Assembly (NCBI GenBank): GCA_027578915.1
Contig: JANBTT010000009.1
Span: 124,001 to 188,000 of the forward strand
Direction: 5' to 3'
DNA length: 64,000 nt
Source: Coemansia sp. RSA 1200
Taxonomy: Eukaryota > Kickxellomycota > Kickxellomycetes > Kickxellales > Kickxellaceae
Shown here: in pieces, positions 1 through 9,848 of the stretch
Numbering within the stretch: the first letter of the stretch is position 1
How the letters are laid out: every line of letters starts with the position of its first letter
The notes under the pieces: generated by a model
What the model was told of the DNA's origin: nothing
Seen by the model: only the letters and a program-made list of their open reading frames with translations
Database searches by the model: none
Program-made: the position numbers and the translations under genes

Positions 1-266
1 GAATTGAGGCACCAGCTCGGATTATCCGTGAGCTTGGTCCGAAGTAACCAATACAACGACTCGGTTTGGAAATGTCGAGTCGAGCCACCGAGCTACTTTG
101 TTTACGATATGACAGAAATAAAAATAAAAAATAAAAAAGCAAACATCACCATCACCTCCCCCGCCTTTTTTTTTTCCTTTCGTGATTCTGTGTTCGCTTT
201 CTCTATCTTGTTTTTTTTTCTTTTCTTCTGTTCCCAAAGCCCATTTCGGCAGGTTAGGAAACAAAA

Positions 267-3200
267 ATGAGCAAACGCGACCTTGAGTACAGCAGCGAAT
301 TGGCAGGTATAAAGCGTAACAGCTACACGGAATACCCAGCGGCCTACGGCAGCGAACACGATATAGCCGACAGAGATTTTCTTTCTACTGGAATGCGCCA
401 TTCACTACGCAGTCGCGCCGACTCTATTGTCTTTACGCCCCAAGACGCGCATGGGGCGCCGACGCATTCCGAGACCGGCGACTCCGCCGAAGAACAACCA
501 TACTTCAACACCAACTACCACCAGTTCGAAAGCTCATTCCGCACCATCCGCGGCCGCGAAAGAGCGCCGCTGGCACCAAGACTATTTGATATGCGCAGGG
601 TTAGCGGCGTCAAACCGAACCCCGAACAGCTCTACCGTGTTGCGGAGGAGCAGCAGGCGACCAATATATATGACAGCGAGGTGGAGCTGCGAGAGCTTCC
701 TCCGGAGCAGCAGGAGCTGGCCATTATCGAGGACATTCTGTCCCTTATGCTTGGCGTCAGCGGCAGGTACATTTCTTTTCGACACAAGCCCCACTCCACC
801 AAGTGGAGGCACCCTATGCTCATTGAGGACGCTCTTATTGCCCCGATGTGGATCAACTCAACGCTGGCCCAGATGGCGAACAAGGTGCTTTCTCTTGTGC
901 TGATGCACAAGCGCGTGGAGTACTTCACCGCCGTCTACGCGCGTCGCCAGGCTGGCGTGGTCAACCAAGCCCTCTGCGCTGCAATCCAAACAATCCTCAA
1001 GGACTACTATGCGCTGGTGTTTACGCTTGAGACACTCGTGCGCACATCTACTGATACCAGTCCATACACGTTGCAGCAGCTATGGTACCATGTGTACCCA
1101 AGCACGCAGACGTTTGAGCGACTTACGCATCTGATTGGCGAGATCCAGGCAAAGGACCTGCCTCAGGAGAAGAAGACGCCGGAGGAATCGAATAATTCTC
1201 AGGGCGACGGGTTTGCCTCCTTGGTTGACAAGAATGCCAACCCGGAACCCCAAGCCAGAAATGTGGCACGGTTTGCCGATGACGATGACGACTTTGCAAG
1301 CAGCGCTGACGAGTCCGACTATGAGGAGGACGAGCCGAGCGAAAAATTCGTGGTGCGTGGCGGGTACACACTTAATGTCATATCGGATATGATAAAGATG
1401 CGTGGAGGCGATGCTGCCACCAGACGCATGTATGAGTTTCTTTTGTCCAAGGCATCGGTTCCGTTTTTGCAGATGCTGAAGCACTGGCTGCACACTGGCG
1501 AGCTGGAGGACAACAAGCCTGGCAGTCCTGGAGAGGAGTTCATGGTTGCCAGTGTCTCCGATGGAGTGGCTGCTAGGACGTTTGTCGATTCTGAAGCCAT
1601 GATCGGCTCTGATACGAGGTCTCCACCCGGCCAACGCAAGCTGGGTTTCATATCTATTTCAGAGCTTACGCCTGCGTTTCTACGTCCATACTCTGTGAAG
1701 ATATTGCGTACCGGTGAGTATCTGAACATATTACGTGCATGTGGTGTTGATCTGCGTGCACTGGATATCCTTTCTGATTCGGCATCTGCGTTGACACTGG
1801 ATGCTAAACTCAGCGAGTCGACCAGCGTTGGCGTGCCTGTTCCTCGAATACGGCCGGCAGAGGTAATGTCATCGGCAACCGCTGAACTGTACTCCCAGCA
1901 GCTCAGCATGCGGTCCAGCGAGCAGATAGCGGATGAGGATATGTGTAACGAAGACGAACAAGAGGAAGAAAGTGCATTGTTGAACGACTGGCTCAACCCA
2001 CAGATACTGATGCGAGGGATTGACCAGGCGTACTTGCGTGCAAACCAAGCGCTACTCGACATACTGCTAAAGGACAGCAAGCTGATGGACTACATGGGCG
2101 CGGTCAAGCGCTACCTCTTGTTTGAAAAGTCAGACTTTTTGACACACTTTCTCGATTTGGCAAAGTTCGAGATGAACCGCCAGCCCAAGGACATGTCTGC
2201 CAACCGGCTGCAGTCCTTCCTGGACATTGCCCTTCTTAACCCCGCGTCTGTGGCCCACGACGACCCGCTTAAGGATATCGTCAAGGTTTCCATGGAAACG
2301 TCCGATCTGCTCGAGATGCTACAGGTGATAGCCTCGGGCGAGAGTGTGCTTGGCGCTTCTGATGGGTCTATGGCGCTTCAGTCGGCCCATTATGCACAAA
2401 GGAACCCCAACACGAATCTAACCGGCAGCTCTGCGTTCCTCAGTTCAGCTGTTTCCAATGACAGTTTTACAACAGACGATATACCTATTGCTTTGCGGCT
2501 GAATATCCCTTTCCCGCTTACCATTGTTTTGGACAAGGTAGCCCTGAGCAAGTACAAGGCGCTAAGCAGGCTGTTATTAGCGCTAAAGCAGACGGAGCAG
2601 AACCTTGTCTCCTCGTGGCTTATCAACCTAAAACTCGAGGACCCGCGCGTCGATGCGGGGCTGTCAGGGAAAGAGGCAAGCAAGGCCGAAGCCATGCGAC
2701 GCGATCTTTTCCTCAAGATCCAGACAATGCGGCACCGCATGCTCATAAGCATCCAGCAGATCCTGTACTACTGCTTCTGGGACGTGATTGAGCCGCAGTG
2801 GGACCGCATGATTCGCCTGATGAAGGATGCAAAGACAGTCGACGAGCTGTGCAAGATTCATATCCGCCATCTGGATGTCATGTTCCAGCAGTGCGGGCTT
2901 ACTGCGACCAAGCTTCCAAAGGCCATGGTTGAGCTGCTCAAGCGGGCAAACAAGTTCACATACACCGTCAACAAGCTTGTTTCGTCCAGATCTGCGCTGT
3001 TCAAGGTAGCTGGAGACAGCTCTTCTACTGCTCGCAACACAGTCTCGGGAAGACTCCTTGCTGAGATGAACAAGAGCTCAAACGACCCGGACAGTGAGTA
3101 CGCGTACCTAAAGAAGGTCTACGATAACATGGATACTCTTGACAAGTACTGGGTAAAGCAACTAAAGTCGCTACTGAGTGCGCTCAATCACTATGCTCAC

Positions 3201-3290
3201 AAGTTCGAGGTGATGTACCTGAATTTGGCGGTTCGTCTGGACTGCAACGGAGGATATGGCGACGACGGCGGTGGCTATTCCGGACGTTAG
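267..3290 (+). CDS. GCP2: Gamma-tubulin complex component 2 (Spc97/GCP2 type)
   Basis: Subunit of the gamma-tubulin small complex that nucleates microtubules at the spindle pole body, paired with GCP3. The 1007-residue product has a disordered N-terminus, then a GRIP1 region from about residue 146 (DILSLMLGVSGRYISF) to about 490, including VNQALCAAIQTILKDY, ASVPFLQMLKHWLHTGEL and RPYSVKILRTGEYLNILR, which are GCP2-style blocks. GRIP2 starts near residue 595 (LLKDSKLMDYMGAVKRYLL) and runs almost to the end. Two acidic insertions interrupt GRIP1 (about residues 335-355, DDDDDFASSADESDYEEDE) and the interdomain linker. The ATG at 267 follows a long pyrimidine-rich leader and no in-frame upstream ATG is needed. 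It is uninterrupted, has a Gly-rich C-terminal tail, and converges on the next gene with about 200 bp between stops. The GCP2 rather than GCP3 assignment rests on motif resemblance only. Confidence 0.9.
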   Translation: MSKRDLEYSSELAGIKRNSYTEYPAAYGSEHDIADRDFLSTGMRHSLRSRADSIVFTPQDAHGAPTHSETGDSAEEQPYFNTNYHQFESSFRTIRGRERAPLAPRLFDMRRVSGVKPNPEQLYRVAEEQQATNIYDSEVELRELPPEQQELAIIEDILSLMLGVSGRYISFRHKPHSTKWRHPMLIEDALIAPMWINSTLAQMANKVLSLVLMHKRVEYFTAVYARRQAGVVNQALCAAIQTILKDYYALVFTLETLVRTSTDTSPYTLQQLWYHVYPSTQTFERLTHLIGEIQAKDLPQEKKTPEESNNSQGDGFASLVDKNANPEPQARNVARFADDDDDFASSADESDYEEDEPSEKFVVRGGYTLNVISDMIKMRGGDAATRRMYEFLLSKASVPFLQMLKHWLHTGELEDNKPGSPGEEFMVASVSDGVAARTFVDSEAMIGSDTRSPPGQRKLGFISISELTPAFLRPYSVKILRTGEYLNILRACGVDLRALDILSDSASALTLDAKLSESTSVGVPVPRIRPAEVMSSATAELYSQQLSMRSSEQIADEDMCNEDEQEEESALLNDWLNPQILMRGIDQAYLRANQALLDILLKDSKLMDYMGAVKRYLLFEKSDFLTHFLDLAKFEMNRQPKDMSANRLQSFLDIALLNPASVAHDDPLKDIVKVSMETSDLLEMLQVIASGESVLGASDGSMALQSAHYAQRNPNTNLTGSSAFLSSAVSNDSFTTDDIPIALRLNIPFPLTIVLDKVALSKYKALSRLLLALKQTEQNLVSSWLINLKLEDPRVDAGLSGKEASKAEAMRRDLFLKIQTMRHRMLISIQQILYYCFWDVIEPQWDRMIRLMKDAKTVDELCKIHIRHLDVMFQQCGLTATKLPKAMVELLKRANKFTYTVNKLVSSRSALFKVAGDSSSTARNTVSGRLLAEMNKSSNDPDSEYAYLKKVYDNMDTLDKYWVKQLKSLLSALNHYAHKFEVMYLNLAVRLDCNGGYGDDGGGYSGR

Positions 3291-3492
3291 ACCGATATCA
3301 GCTTTCCTTGCTTTCCTTCCTTTTCTCTGCATATATTTCAGTTTTCTTATCAAGGGCGTTACCAATGACACTATTAAGACCATTAACTGCTATCTCGGTA
3401 CAAAAGAATTTGATGTGTAGTTTTTTGTCTGGAATTTTGTAGTGTAGGATATGACGAATAAAATAACTAAAGCAAAATTCTCTACTTTCCGA

Positions 3493-5001
3493 TCAACGGG
3501 GGTTGATGGGAGGCTCTACATATGACCCAAATCTCGTTCGGACAATCTCGATCTGGGGGAGCAGACGGACAAGTGCTGGTGCCAGCTCCGTCTGCGTGCG
3601 CTCCGACTCTGTGTATATATAGCGGAGCGTGCCCAACATGTTTCCGATGCTGGTTGTCAGAAAGTAGTCTGTGGGCGTTGATCCTTCAGGAATTTCAACC
3701 GCATGCAGTGGCCAGTCTCTGCGTGGGAGCGGCTGGTCCAGATCATGCGCTTGCAGATAGCCAATGAGGCTCTGTATTTCTGCAAATGTCAGCTCAGCGT
3801 GGCGGATTGCGTATCTGTCAACCAGACTAACAAACTCTGCGGATACAAACAGCGGCGCAACAATATACGAGGCTCCTCGACAAAATATGTCAAATATGAT
3901 TCGGTGCAGGCGATATGCCTGGTGCATGCGCAGCACAGAGTATGCTGTAGGGTTTGGAGGCGCTGGTCCGCTGTCATCGTCCAGCTGTGAATAGGGCTCG
4001 ACTCCGTAGACCGATGGCGTGCGGGAGATTGGTGTTTGGGAACGTGGTGTGAGTGATGACGAGTGGGATGGCGGCGTTGTGGTTGTATCCGGAAGCGACG
4101 GCGATCGGCGAAGCGGGCCGTTGTAGTGGCTAATTACATTCTCGTGCGATAGAGAGATTGCGGTCACGTCATACTGATCGTTAGCTTCTACAATATGGCT
4201 GTAGTAGATTATTGCTATGCGCTCCTGCGCTTCGCTGAGTGTCAGGGGCAGCCTTTCTATCGGATACTCGCCCGGCCTGGATATGTAAAGATCCTCAAGC
4301 TCCCACAAACCCCCTCTAACCCCGGACACCTGTTGCTCTCTGGGTGCCTGGAACTCATAATCGTCGTCGTAAGCGTCAAAGACAACAATATGTGGCCGGA
4401 TCTCGGAGTGCAGCAACCCAAGGTTGGTTATCAGCTGTGCTGCTGTTCCACGCAGGGCTCGCGACACGAAGAAGCTGCGGGGCGAGGGCTGCTGTGACAG
4501 AAGCGCATAGAGCTCGTCCGTGTACAGATGCGGCGACAGAACAACAACACATGCTCCAAGAAGCCACGCGGCCGTAGCAACAATTGGGACATTGATATTT
4601 GATGTTGCAAGTATAGCTATCGTATCGCCTGGAGCTACGTGGTTTCTAGCACCCAGGCTGGTGGCTAATGTAGCGGCGAGTGCTCGGAATGATGTGTATG
4701 TGACCTCGTTCCTAGAGTATGCATCAATGAGAAGAGGAGGCAATTGGGTCTGCAGTCTGCTGCTGTTGCTGCTCCCATTTCCTGGGATATTGTACAGTCG
4801 CTCGTATGAATCGTAAAGATATTCGGGCAAGCCATGCAGCTGCTGGGCTTGCTCTGCTTGTTGTCGTCGGTTTCTTCGTTGTGTGCCCCGATTCGGTCGG
4901 CGCCTTCCATTGCTATTTCCATGACCATTCAGCGGCGGCGTTGCCGTGCCATTTCCGTTGAAAGACATATGGCCTGTTGGAGTTGGACGTCCCGGTGCCA
5001 T
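3493..5001 (-). CDS. Degenerate AMP-binding (acyl-CoA synthetase-like) domain protein
   Basis: Resembles the large N-terminal subdomain of AMP-dependent synthetases/ligases. I place the start at the ATG at 5001; the longer frame opens with TTG at 5010. After about 60 low-complexity residues (N, G, Q, R) come recognisable family blocks: PPLLIDAYSRNEVTYTSFR, VAPGDTIAILATSNINVPIV, AAWLLGACVVVLSPHLYTDE, and a region ending in LRMHQAYRLHRIIFDIF and GASYIVAPLFVSAEFVSLVD. The phosphate-binding loop expected between them (Ser/Thr/Gly-rich, with Lys) is replaced by IAIIYYSHIVEANDQYD followed by SLSHENVISHY, and a Ser/Pro/Thr-rich insertion follows. The C-terminal subdomain with its catalytic Lys is absent: the protein stops at 502 residues. 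It therefore looks catalytically dead or regulatory (inference). It is a single exon; a further exon downstream cannot be excluded, but only about 200 bp separate its stop from GCP2's. Confidence 0.6.
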   Translation of the reverse strand: MAPGRPTPTGHMSFNGNGTATPPLNGHGNSNGRRRPNRGTQRRNRRQQAEQAQQLHGLPEYLYDSYERLYNIPGNGSSNSSRLQTQLPPLLIDAYSRNEVTYTSFRALAATLATSLGARNHVAPGDTIAILATSNINVPIVATAAWLLGACVVVLSPHLYTDELYALLSQQPSPRSFFVSRALRGTAAQLITNLGLLHSEIRPHIVVFDAYDDDYEFQAPREQQVSGVRGGLWELEDLYISRPGEYPIERLPLTLSEAQERIAIIYYSHIVEANDQYDVTAISLSHENVISHYNGPLRRSPSLPDTTTTPPSHSSSLTPRSQTPISRTPSVYGVEPYSQLDDDSGPAPPNPTAYSVLRMHQAYRLHRIIFDIFCRGASYIVAPLFVSAEFVSLVDRYAIRHAELTFAEIQSLIGYLQAHDLDQPLPRRDWPLHAVEIPEGSTPTDYFLTTSIGNMLGTLRYIYTESERTQTELAPALVRLLPQIEIVRTRFGSYVEPPINPR

Positions 5002-8000
5002 GAACAGCAAGCCGAGATGTTAAAAATCTCGTGTAAGCAAGAAAGACACGAATTTGTACTTTTACTCTTCTTTCACCTCCTTTAAACCTCGTCGAGTAGA
5101 GAAATCTGGACGGGTTAAAGATAGTGTTTGTAGAGGAGGATACCTACACAAATGACGGCGTTGTTGCAAATCACCAGAGGAAAACAGAACGAGTTAGACT
5201 ACCTGGATAAACAAGCCAAATAATTGCAGTAAACTTGAACAAACGGCTGTTATATATGTGTGCGTATACGAATTGCTGCAAGCGGGACATACATCACTAT
5301 CTCCAAATCACAGTGTGTATTTGGCAAACACCAGAGATGTAATACAAGCATAATGAGGTAGATGCGCAATCTGTAGCAGATAAATGATGCCTCGCAGAGA
5401 GATATCAGTATGTCTTGTCTGTTACAGATTGAATATCCCCATCTTGGTATGCTTGTGTGCGACTGGAGCCAGCAGCGTTTAATGGGAAGAGCGCTTCTCC
5501 AGCAACGAAAGGTGGAAAGAATTTAGGCAGACCCTGTGATATAATTAAAAGAGGAAGCAGGGCCTTGAGTGCGGGAGATACCTTGTGAATATACAAACAT
5601 GAAGGAACAGTCTCAGCATGGTATGCTTTGGATGTACGGCTACCACGGTAAGTGTACGGTTTTTATGCAAAAATTGGCGTAGAGCCTCCTCCCCTTCCCG
5701 TTCTTTCTTTCACTCACGCTTCTCGTTTTCGCCCTTGGGTTTTCGGACACCCAATAAAATGGTCTTTGTTTCGCTTATTTGTCCCTTTTGTGCTTGTTAA
5801 AAAAGGACAGCTAAGGATAATATACGCCTTTCTGGTTCTTTTATGGCTGTGGCAGGAGGTAATAGAATTGGAGTGCTGTGGCCAAGCTCGCTAAAGCAAA
5901 ACAAGTATATCCATATGACAAAATATTCTTATATACACTCTGGGTATTCTGTCACTCTAGCGGAGTAGTGTGCTTGTCGCCCTGGCGATATATGTGTTCT
6001 ACTGTTTACGAAAACCCGCGAGTGTGTTTTTGAACGGAGAAGGGAATTACAACAAGAAGGCCCTTTACAGGAAAGGCAAACAAAACAAAAAAAGAATAAA
6101 AAAGATATATAGTAGTAAAAAATTACAACACAACGCCGCGGGTCCCAAGCGAGGGATGCGTATTACTTTATTGGCGTGAATTGAAGGAGGTGGGAAGGAG
6201 AGGAAAAGGAAGGGCAATGCGTGTTGGAACAACAGCCCGGTAGGGAGGCGTAGCACATCTGGCCAGGCCCAAGTGAAGGCAGAAAAAAAGGATCCCCAGC
6301 CCATTCAGTCTGGCAGGAAATTTCGAATCGTGCATGTGGAAACTGGAACAGAATTGCACAGTGCACATCAGCCCTGGCTTCGTGCAGGAGGGGAAACCAG
6401 GGTACAGTGCTACGAATCGATGAATCCAAGCACCACAATTCGTCCATTTTACACACGCACCCACCCCCAACAAACAAGAGCATGCGCATCCTTCTGCATA
6501 AGTGCAGACGAGCTGGGCCGAGAAAGACGTCAATCAATATGGATGAAGCACGTTTGAGAGGCTGTTTGCCACAATGTGTGGTGCCTGTCTGGTGCCACTA
6601 ATCCTACTGTAGATGCAATAGCTCTACTTGCAGCGGTGTAGACGGGTGAGCGAAGGATGGGTCAAAAATGCGAATGGCATGTAAAACGGACAGCACAATC
6701 GTAGAATCAGTCGCTAGTGACATACGCCATTTCTACTATTGACAATCCTTGCAAAAGAAATACATACAAGACGGCAAGCCGCCGTCCAACAGTTTTTCTC
6801 TTGCTGGAAAAAATTTTCTTTGAGGCTTCATGCGGAATCCAACAGCTCGGTAAGGATCAATGGGAGGGGTGGTATTATGAGCAATAAGGCGAATTATGAT
6901 GTGCTCATTAGCCTCAATGCCAAAGGGTGCAAAAATATCGATGGAAAACAGATACAAGTATATAAAAGAAAAGGAGGACAAGGAAGCAGAACACCATATA
7001 TCTCAGGGCAACAAAAAGTATATGTAAAAGCAATATAAGCTCGCCGCATTCACTATTTGAACAACACGTTCATTTTATGCAAAATTTCAAGATAATTGTG
7101 TCACAGTACCTATTTGTCGTTGGCTCAAAAAGTCTTTTTCTGTCCAAAGACCAAAGCTTGTAAAAAAAATGGTAGAATTTTGATATTTAAATATCTTGTG
7201 ACAAACCAAAGAAGAAAAACATTAAAAAAGTTTACCAAAAGCGAAACGGAAAGAAATTCTACTTGAACCTGCGCTTTGTGCTTTAATAAATAAAATTCCT
7301 GGAGCCCTGTTGGCTTCTTGAAAGTGCTGGTTTTGCGCGGACGTTCTGCCACTTTACAGACATGTGCAAATGAGCTTAGCTCTCTCTCGCTATTGGAGAT
7401 AATCAGCAACTCTGAGCAAAACTCGTCGCCATTTTTGTTGCAATTACCAGTGCAATAAGCTGATGAGTTTGCTTCGCAGCATGTAAGCGAATTTTGTTCT
7501 CTTTTTTGTCTTCGAACTCAAGTGTGTTCTCCATTATTCTTTTTTTGTATTCAAACAAACGTCCGCCAGCCCACATCGTTTCGCATACTCGAATTGTAAT
7601 AGAGAATGCTCACTACATAAAAACAATGTCAAGGCCTGCTGAGCGTTTTTGTCGAACTCGTTGAAATGCGGTTTTCACCAAAACCGGTGGAAAGGATTCT
7701 TTGTCGATCCTCTTCCAAATACAGAGCAGCGTTACCGTGCTGTTGGAAATATGGATTTAATTGGTGTTTTTGTTTCTTTCCAAACACAACCGCGGTTTTC
7801 TTTCCAATGGATGCGGGTCTGCAGTCTCACTCATTGCACAGCTTTACCACAGTCCAAAAGGAAAGCCACTGCAATTGAAGGGCATTACATACTACTGCTT
7901 CTTTTATTTATTTACAAGGCAAACATTTGCAATCCAGATGTCAAATAAAATAGCAGATAGCAATGGCCGGCGTCAGATAAATTTTGTATGTGGGCATTTG

Positions 8001-8542
8001 TGAGTTGTATATAGAGAAGAGAAAATGAGCAACGAATAAGACCTGTCGTTTAAAGACGCTGTTAGTTACATGCCAAAAACACGTTATTGTTAGAAGCCTG
8101 TGTGCACACTCACAACCTACAATCGCGCAATTAATGCCCTGGAACCAACAGTCTGTAGCATCATCAATTTTCTACTTGCTGTGCTGTGATTAATAGCCAC
8201 TAGCGTTTAGTCCTTTATGCCATTGGTCCGTATTTCCGGCTCAGGCAAATGGTACGGTCCCAAGCGAAGATGTTAACATGAGGTTTTGGCCAATCAGATC
8301 TGATTGAATGTTACTTTGATTGGCGGATCACCACATATCAACTCAGGATTACCGCCTACAAATCTTTTTGCCAATGTGAGGAATGGCCAAAATAATTTTT
8401 CTGCTTATTTTGTGCATGAATCGTCGAAGCAGCCAAGCTGGCGGTCTCTTTTGCTCTGTTTTGATATTGCCCAATTTACCTTTGCTTTATATTTTTCATA
8501 GTACAGTGCCCGTTCTGCACAAAACAAAGAGAATTTGGGCTG
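5002..8542. other. 3.5-kb gap without a convincing gene
   Basis: The longest gene-free stretch of the window, lying between two divergent genes. It is AT-rich with long T and A runs. Short open frames occur on both strands (for example 6739-7038 on + and 7125-7409 on -), but their translations show no family motif, no consistent composition and no supporting splice sites. I saw no tRNA A/B-box pair and no transposase or reverse transcriptase motif. It presumably holds both promoters and possibly an untranslated RNA or a decayed sequence. Confidence 0.5.
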
Positions 8543-9568
8543 ATGGTTGGCAAGAAAGTAAAGAGGAACGACGGCAAAAAGAGCAAGGGGTGCGACGGGC
8601 TCGAGGAGATCGCTGGCTACAAGATACTCCCTGTGCGCTTTGCCTCTAGCACTGAGGATGAGGATGGCGAGGACGGAAGCTTACACTACCTATACTTCAA
8701 GCAGCACAAGGGTGGCAAGGATGGCGATCTTTTGATGCCTACAAGCCGCACCATTTACATGTACAACCTACCGGCGGATACGACCGAGCGTGATATCCGA
8801 CGGCTACTTCAGGGGGTTGCGAGAGTAGCCAGAGTTATATTTCATGGCGTGGTCGGCCATGATGCTGTAAAGTCCAACGCAGAGACCAGCAGAATGACGA
8901 GTGAGCTAGCATCGGCGATGTCAGATGCAGCAGGCATGCAGGCAAAGAAGAACAAAAAGAACAAGAAGCAGCCAAAGGGCGGAGACAAGGATGACGAGCC
9001 AAAGCCCGTGCCCAGAACACGGCTACTACGCGCAGGCTCAAGTGCACATATTGTGTTGCTTGAGGACGATGAGATGGACAAGGTCTTGACAATGAAAGTC
9101 GATGCGGTGCGCGAGTGGCCATCGCGCGACCCAGACGATATAAAGAGCCCAATGGAGTACCGTGGGCTATCCCGTTACATATACGAGCACCGTGCGATGA
9201 AGCCGCCAACAGACCTTCTCAAGTCGGAGGTCGATGCATATATGGCCAAGTTTGAGGAGGCGCAGTATGAGCGCGAACGCATGCTGTCACAGCAGCAGAA
9301 TGTGCCAGACGCCGACGGGTTTGTCACGGTTATTCGCCGTGGTCGCAACACCAAGAACAAGGATGGGTCGGCGTCTGTCACTGCTGCATCTGTGGAAGAA
9401 GCGCGTGAAGCCGGCCAAAAGAAGAAACTCACAACGTTTGGAAACATGTATCGCTTCCAGCTGCGTGAAAGCAAGAACGAGCAGTTGTTGGAGCTGCGCA
9501 AAAAGTTTGAGGAAGACAAGGAGAAGCTTGCACGTATGCGCCAGTCGCGTTTGTTCCGTCCTTATTAG
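8543..9568 (+). CDS. RRP7: Ribosomal RNA-processing protein 7
   Basis: Nucleolar factor of the UTP-C/CURI subcomplex, needed for 18S rRNA maturation and small-subunit assembly. The 341-residue product begins with a Lys-rich segment and the GYKILPVRF block; a degenerate RRM follows from about residue 70 (RTIYMYNLPADTTERDI), interrupted by a Lys-rich loop around residues 132-153. The C-terminal signature of the Rrp7 family is clear: NMYRFQLRESKNEQLLELR, then KKFEEDKEKLARMRQSRLF and RPY at the very end. The ATG at 8543 gives a normal family length. No intron is required. It is followed at 280 bp by RAD9 on the same strand. Confidence 0.92.
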   Translation: MVGKKVKRNDGKKSKGCDGLEEIAGYKILPVRFASSTEDEDGEDGSLHYLYFKQHKGGKDGDLLMPTSRTIYMYNLPADTTERDIRRLLQGVARVARVIFHGVVGHDAVKSNAETSRMTSELASAMSDAAGMQAKKNKKNKKQPKGGDKDDEPKPVPRTRLLRAGSSAHIVLLEDDEMDKVLTMKVDAVREWPSRDPDDIKSPMEYRGLSRYIYEHRAMKPPTDLLKSEVDAYMAKFEEAQYERERMLSQQQNVPDADGFVTVIRRGRNTKNKDGSASVTAASVEEAREAGQKKKLTTFGNMYRFQLRESKNEQLLELRKKFEEDKEKLARMRQSRLFRPY

Positions 9569-9848
9569 ATACAGCTTGCCATAGCGCTTATTCACGGCAT
9601 TCAGCCATTTTTTTATCGATTGTGTTTTACTAAATTGTTAATGCTGAAAGCATATTTTTTGCGCAGCAAGACGCGATCTGTCAATAGTTTATTAAGCAGA
9701 TGCTTTAGCTGCGCATCTTGGTCGCTTTTCATGGCATCTTTCTTATTCTTTTTTCCCTTGCTTATTTTTCGATTGTTAAAGTATTCGTCGTTTGCTTTCT
9801 TTTATTTATTCGACCCTTCTTGTAATATTTGTTCTGTTTTGCTGAAAA

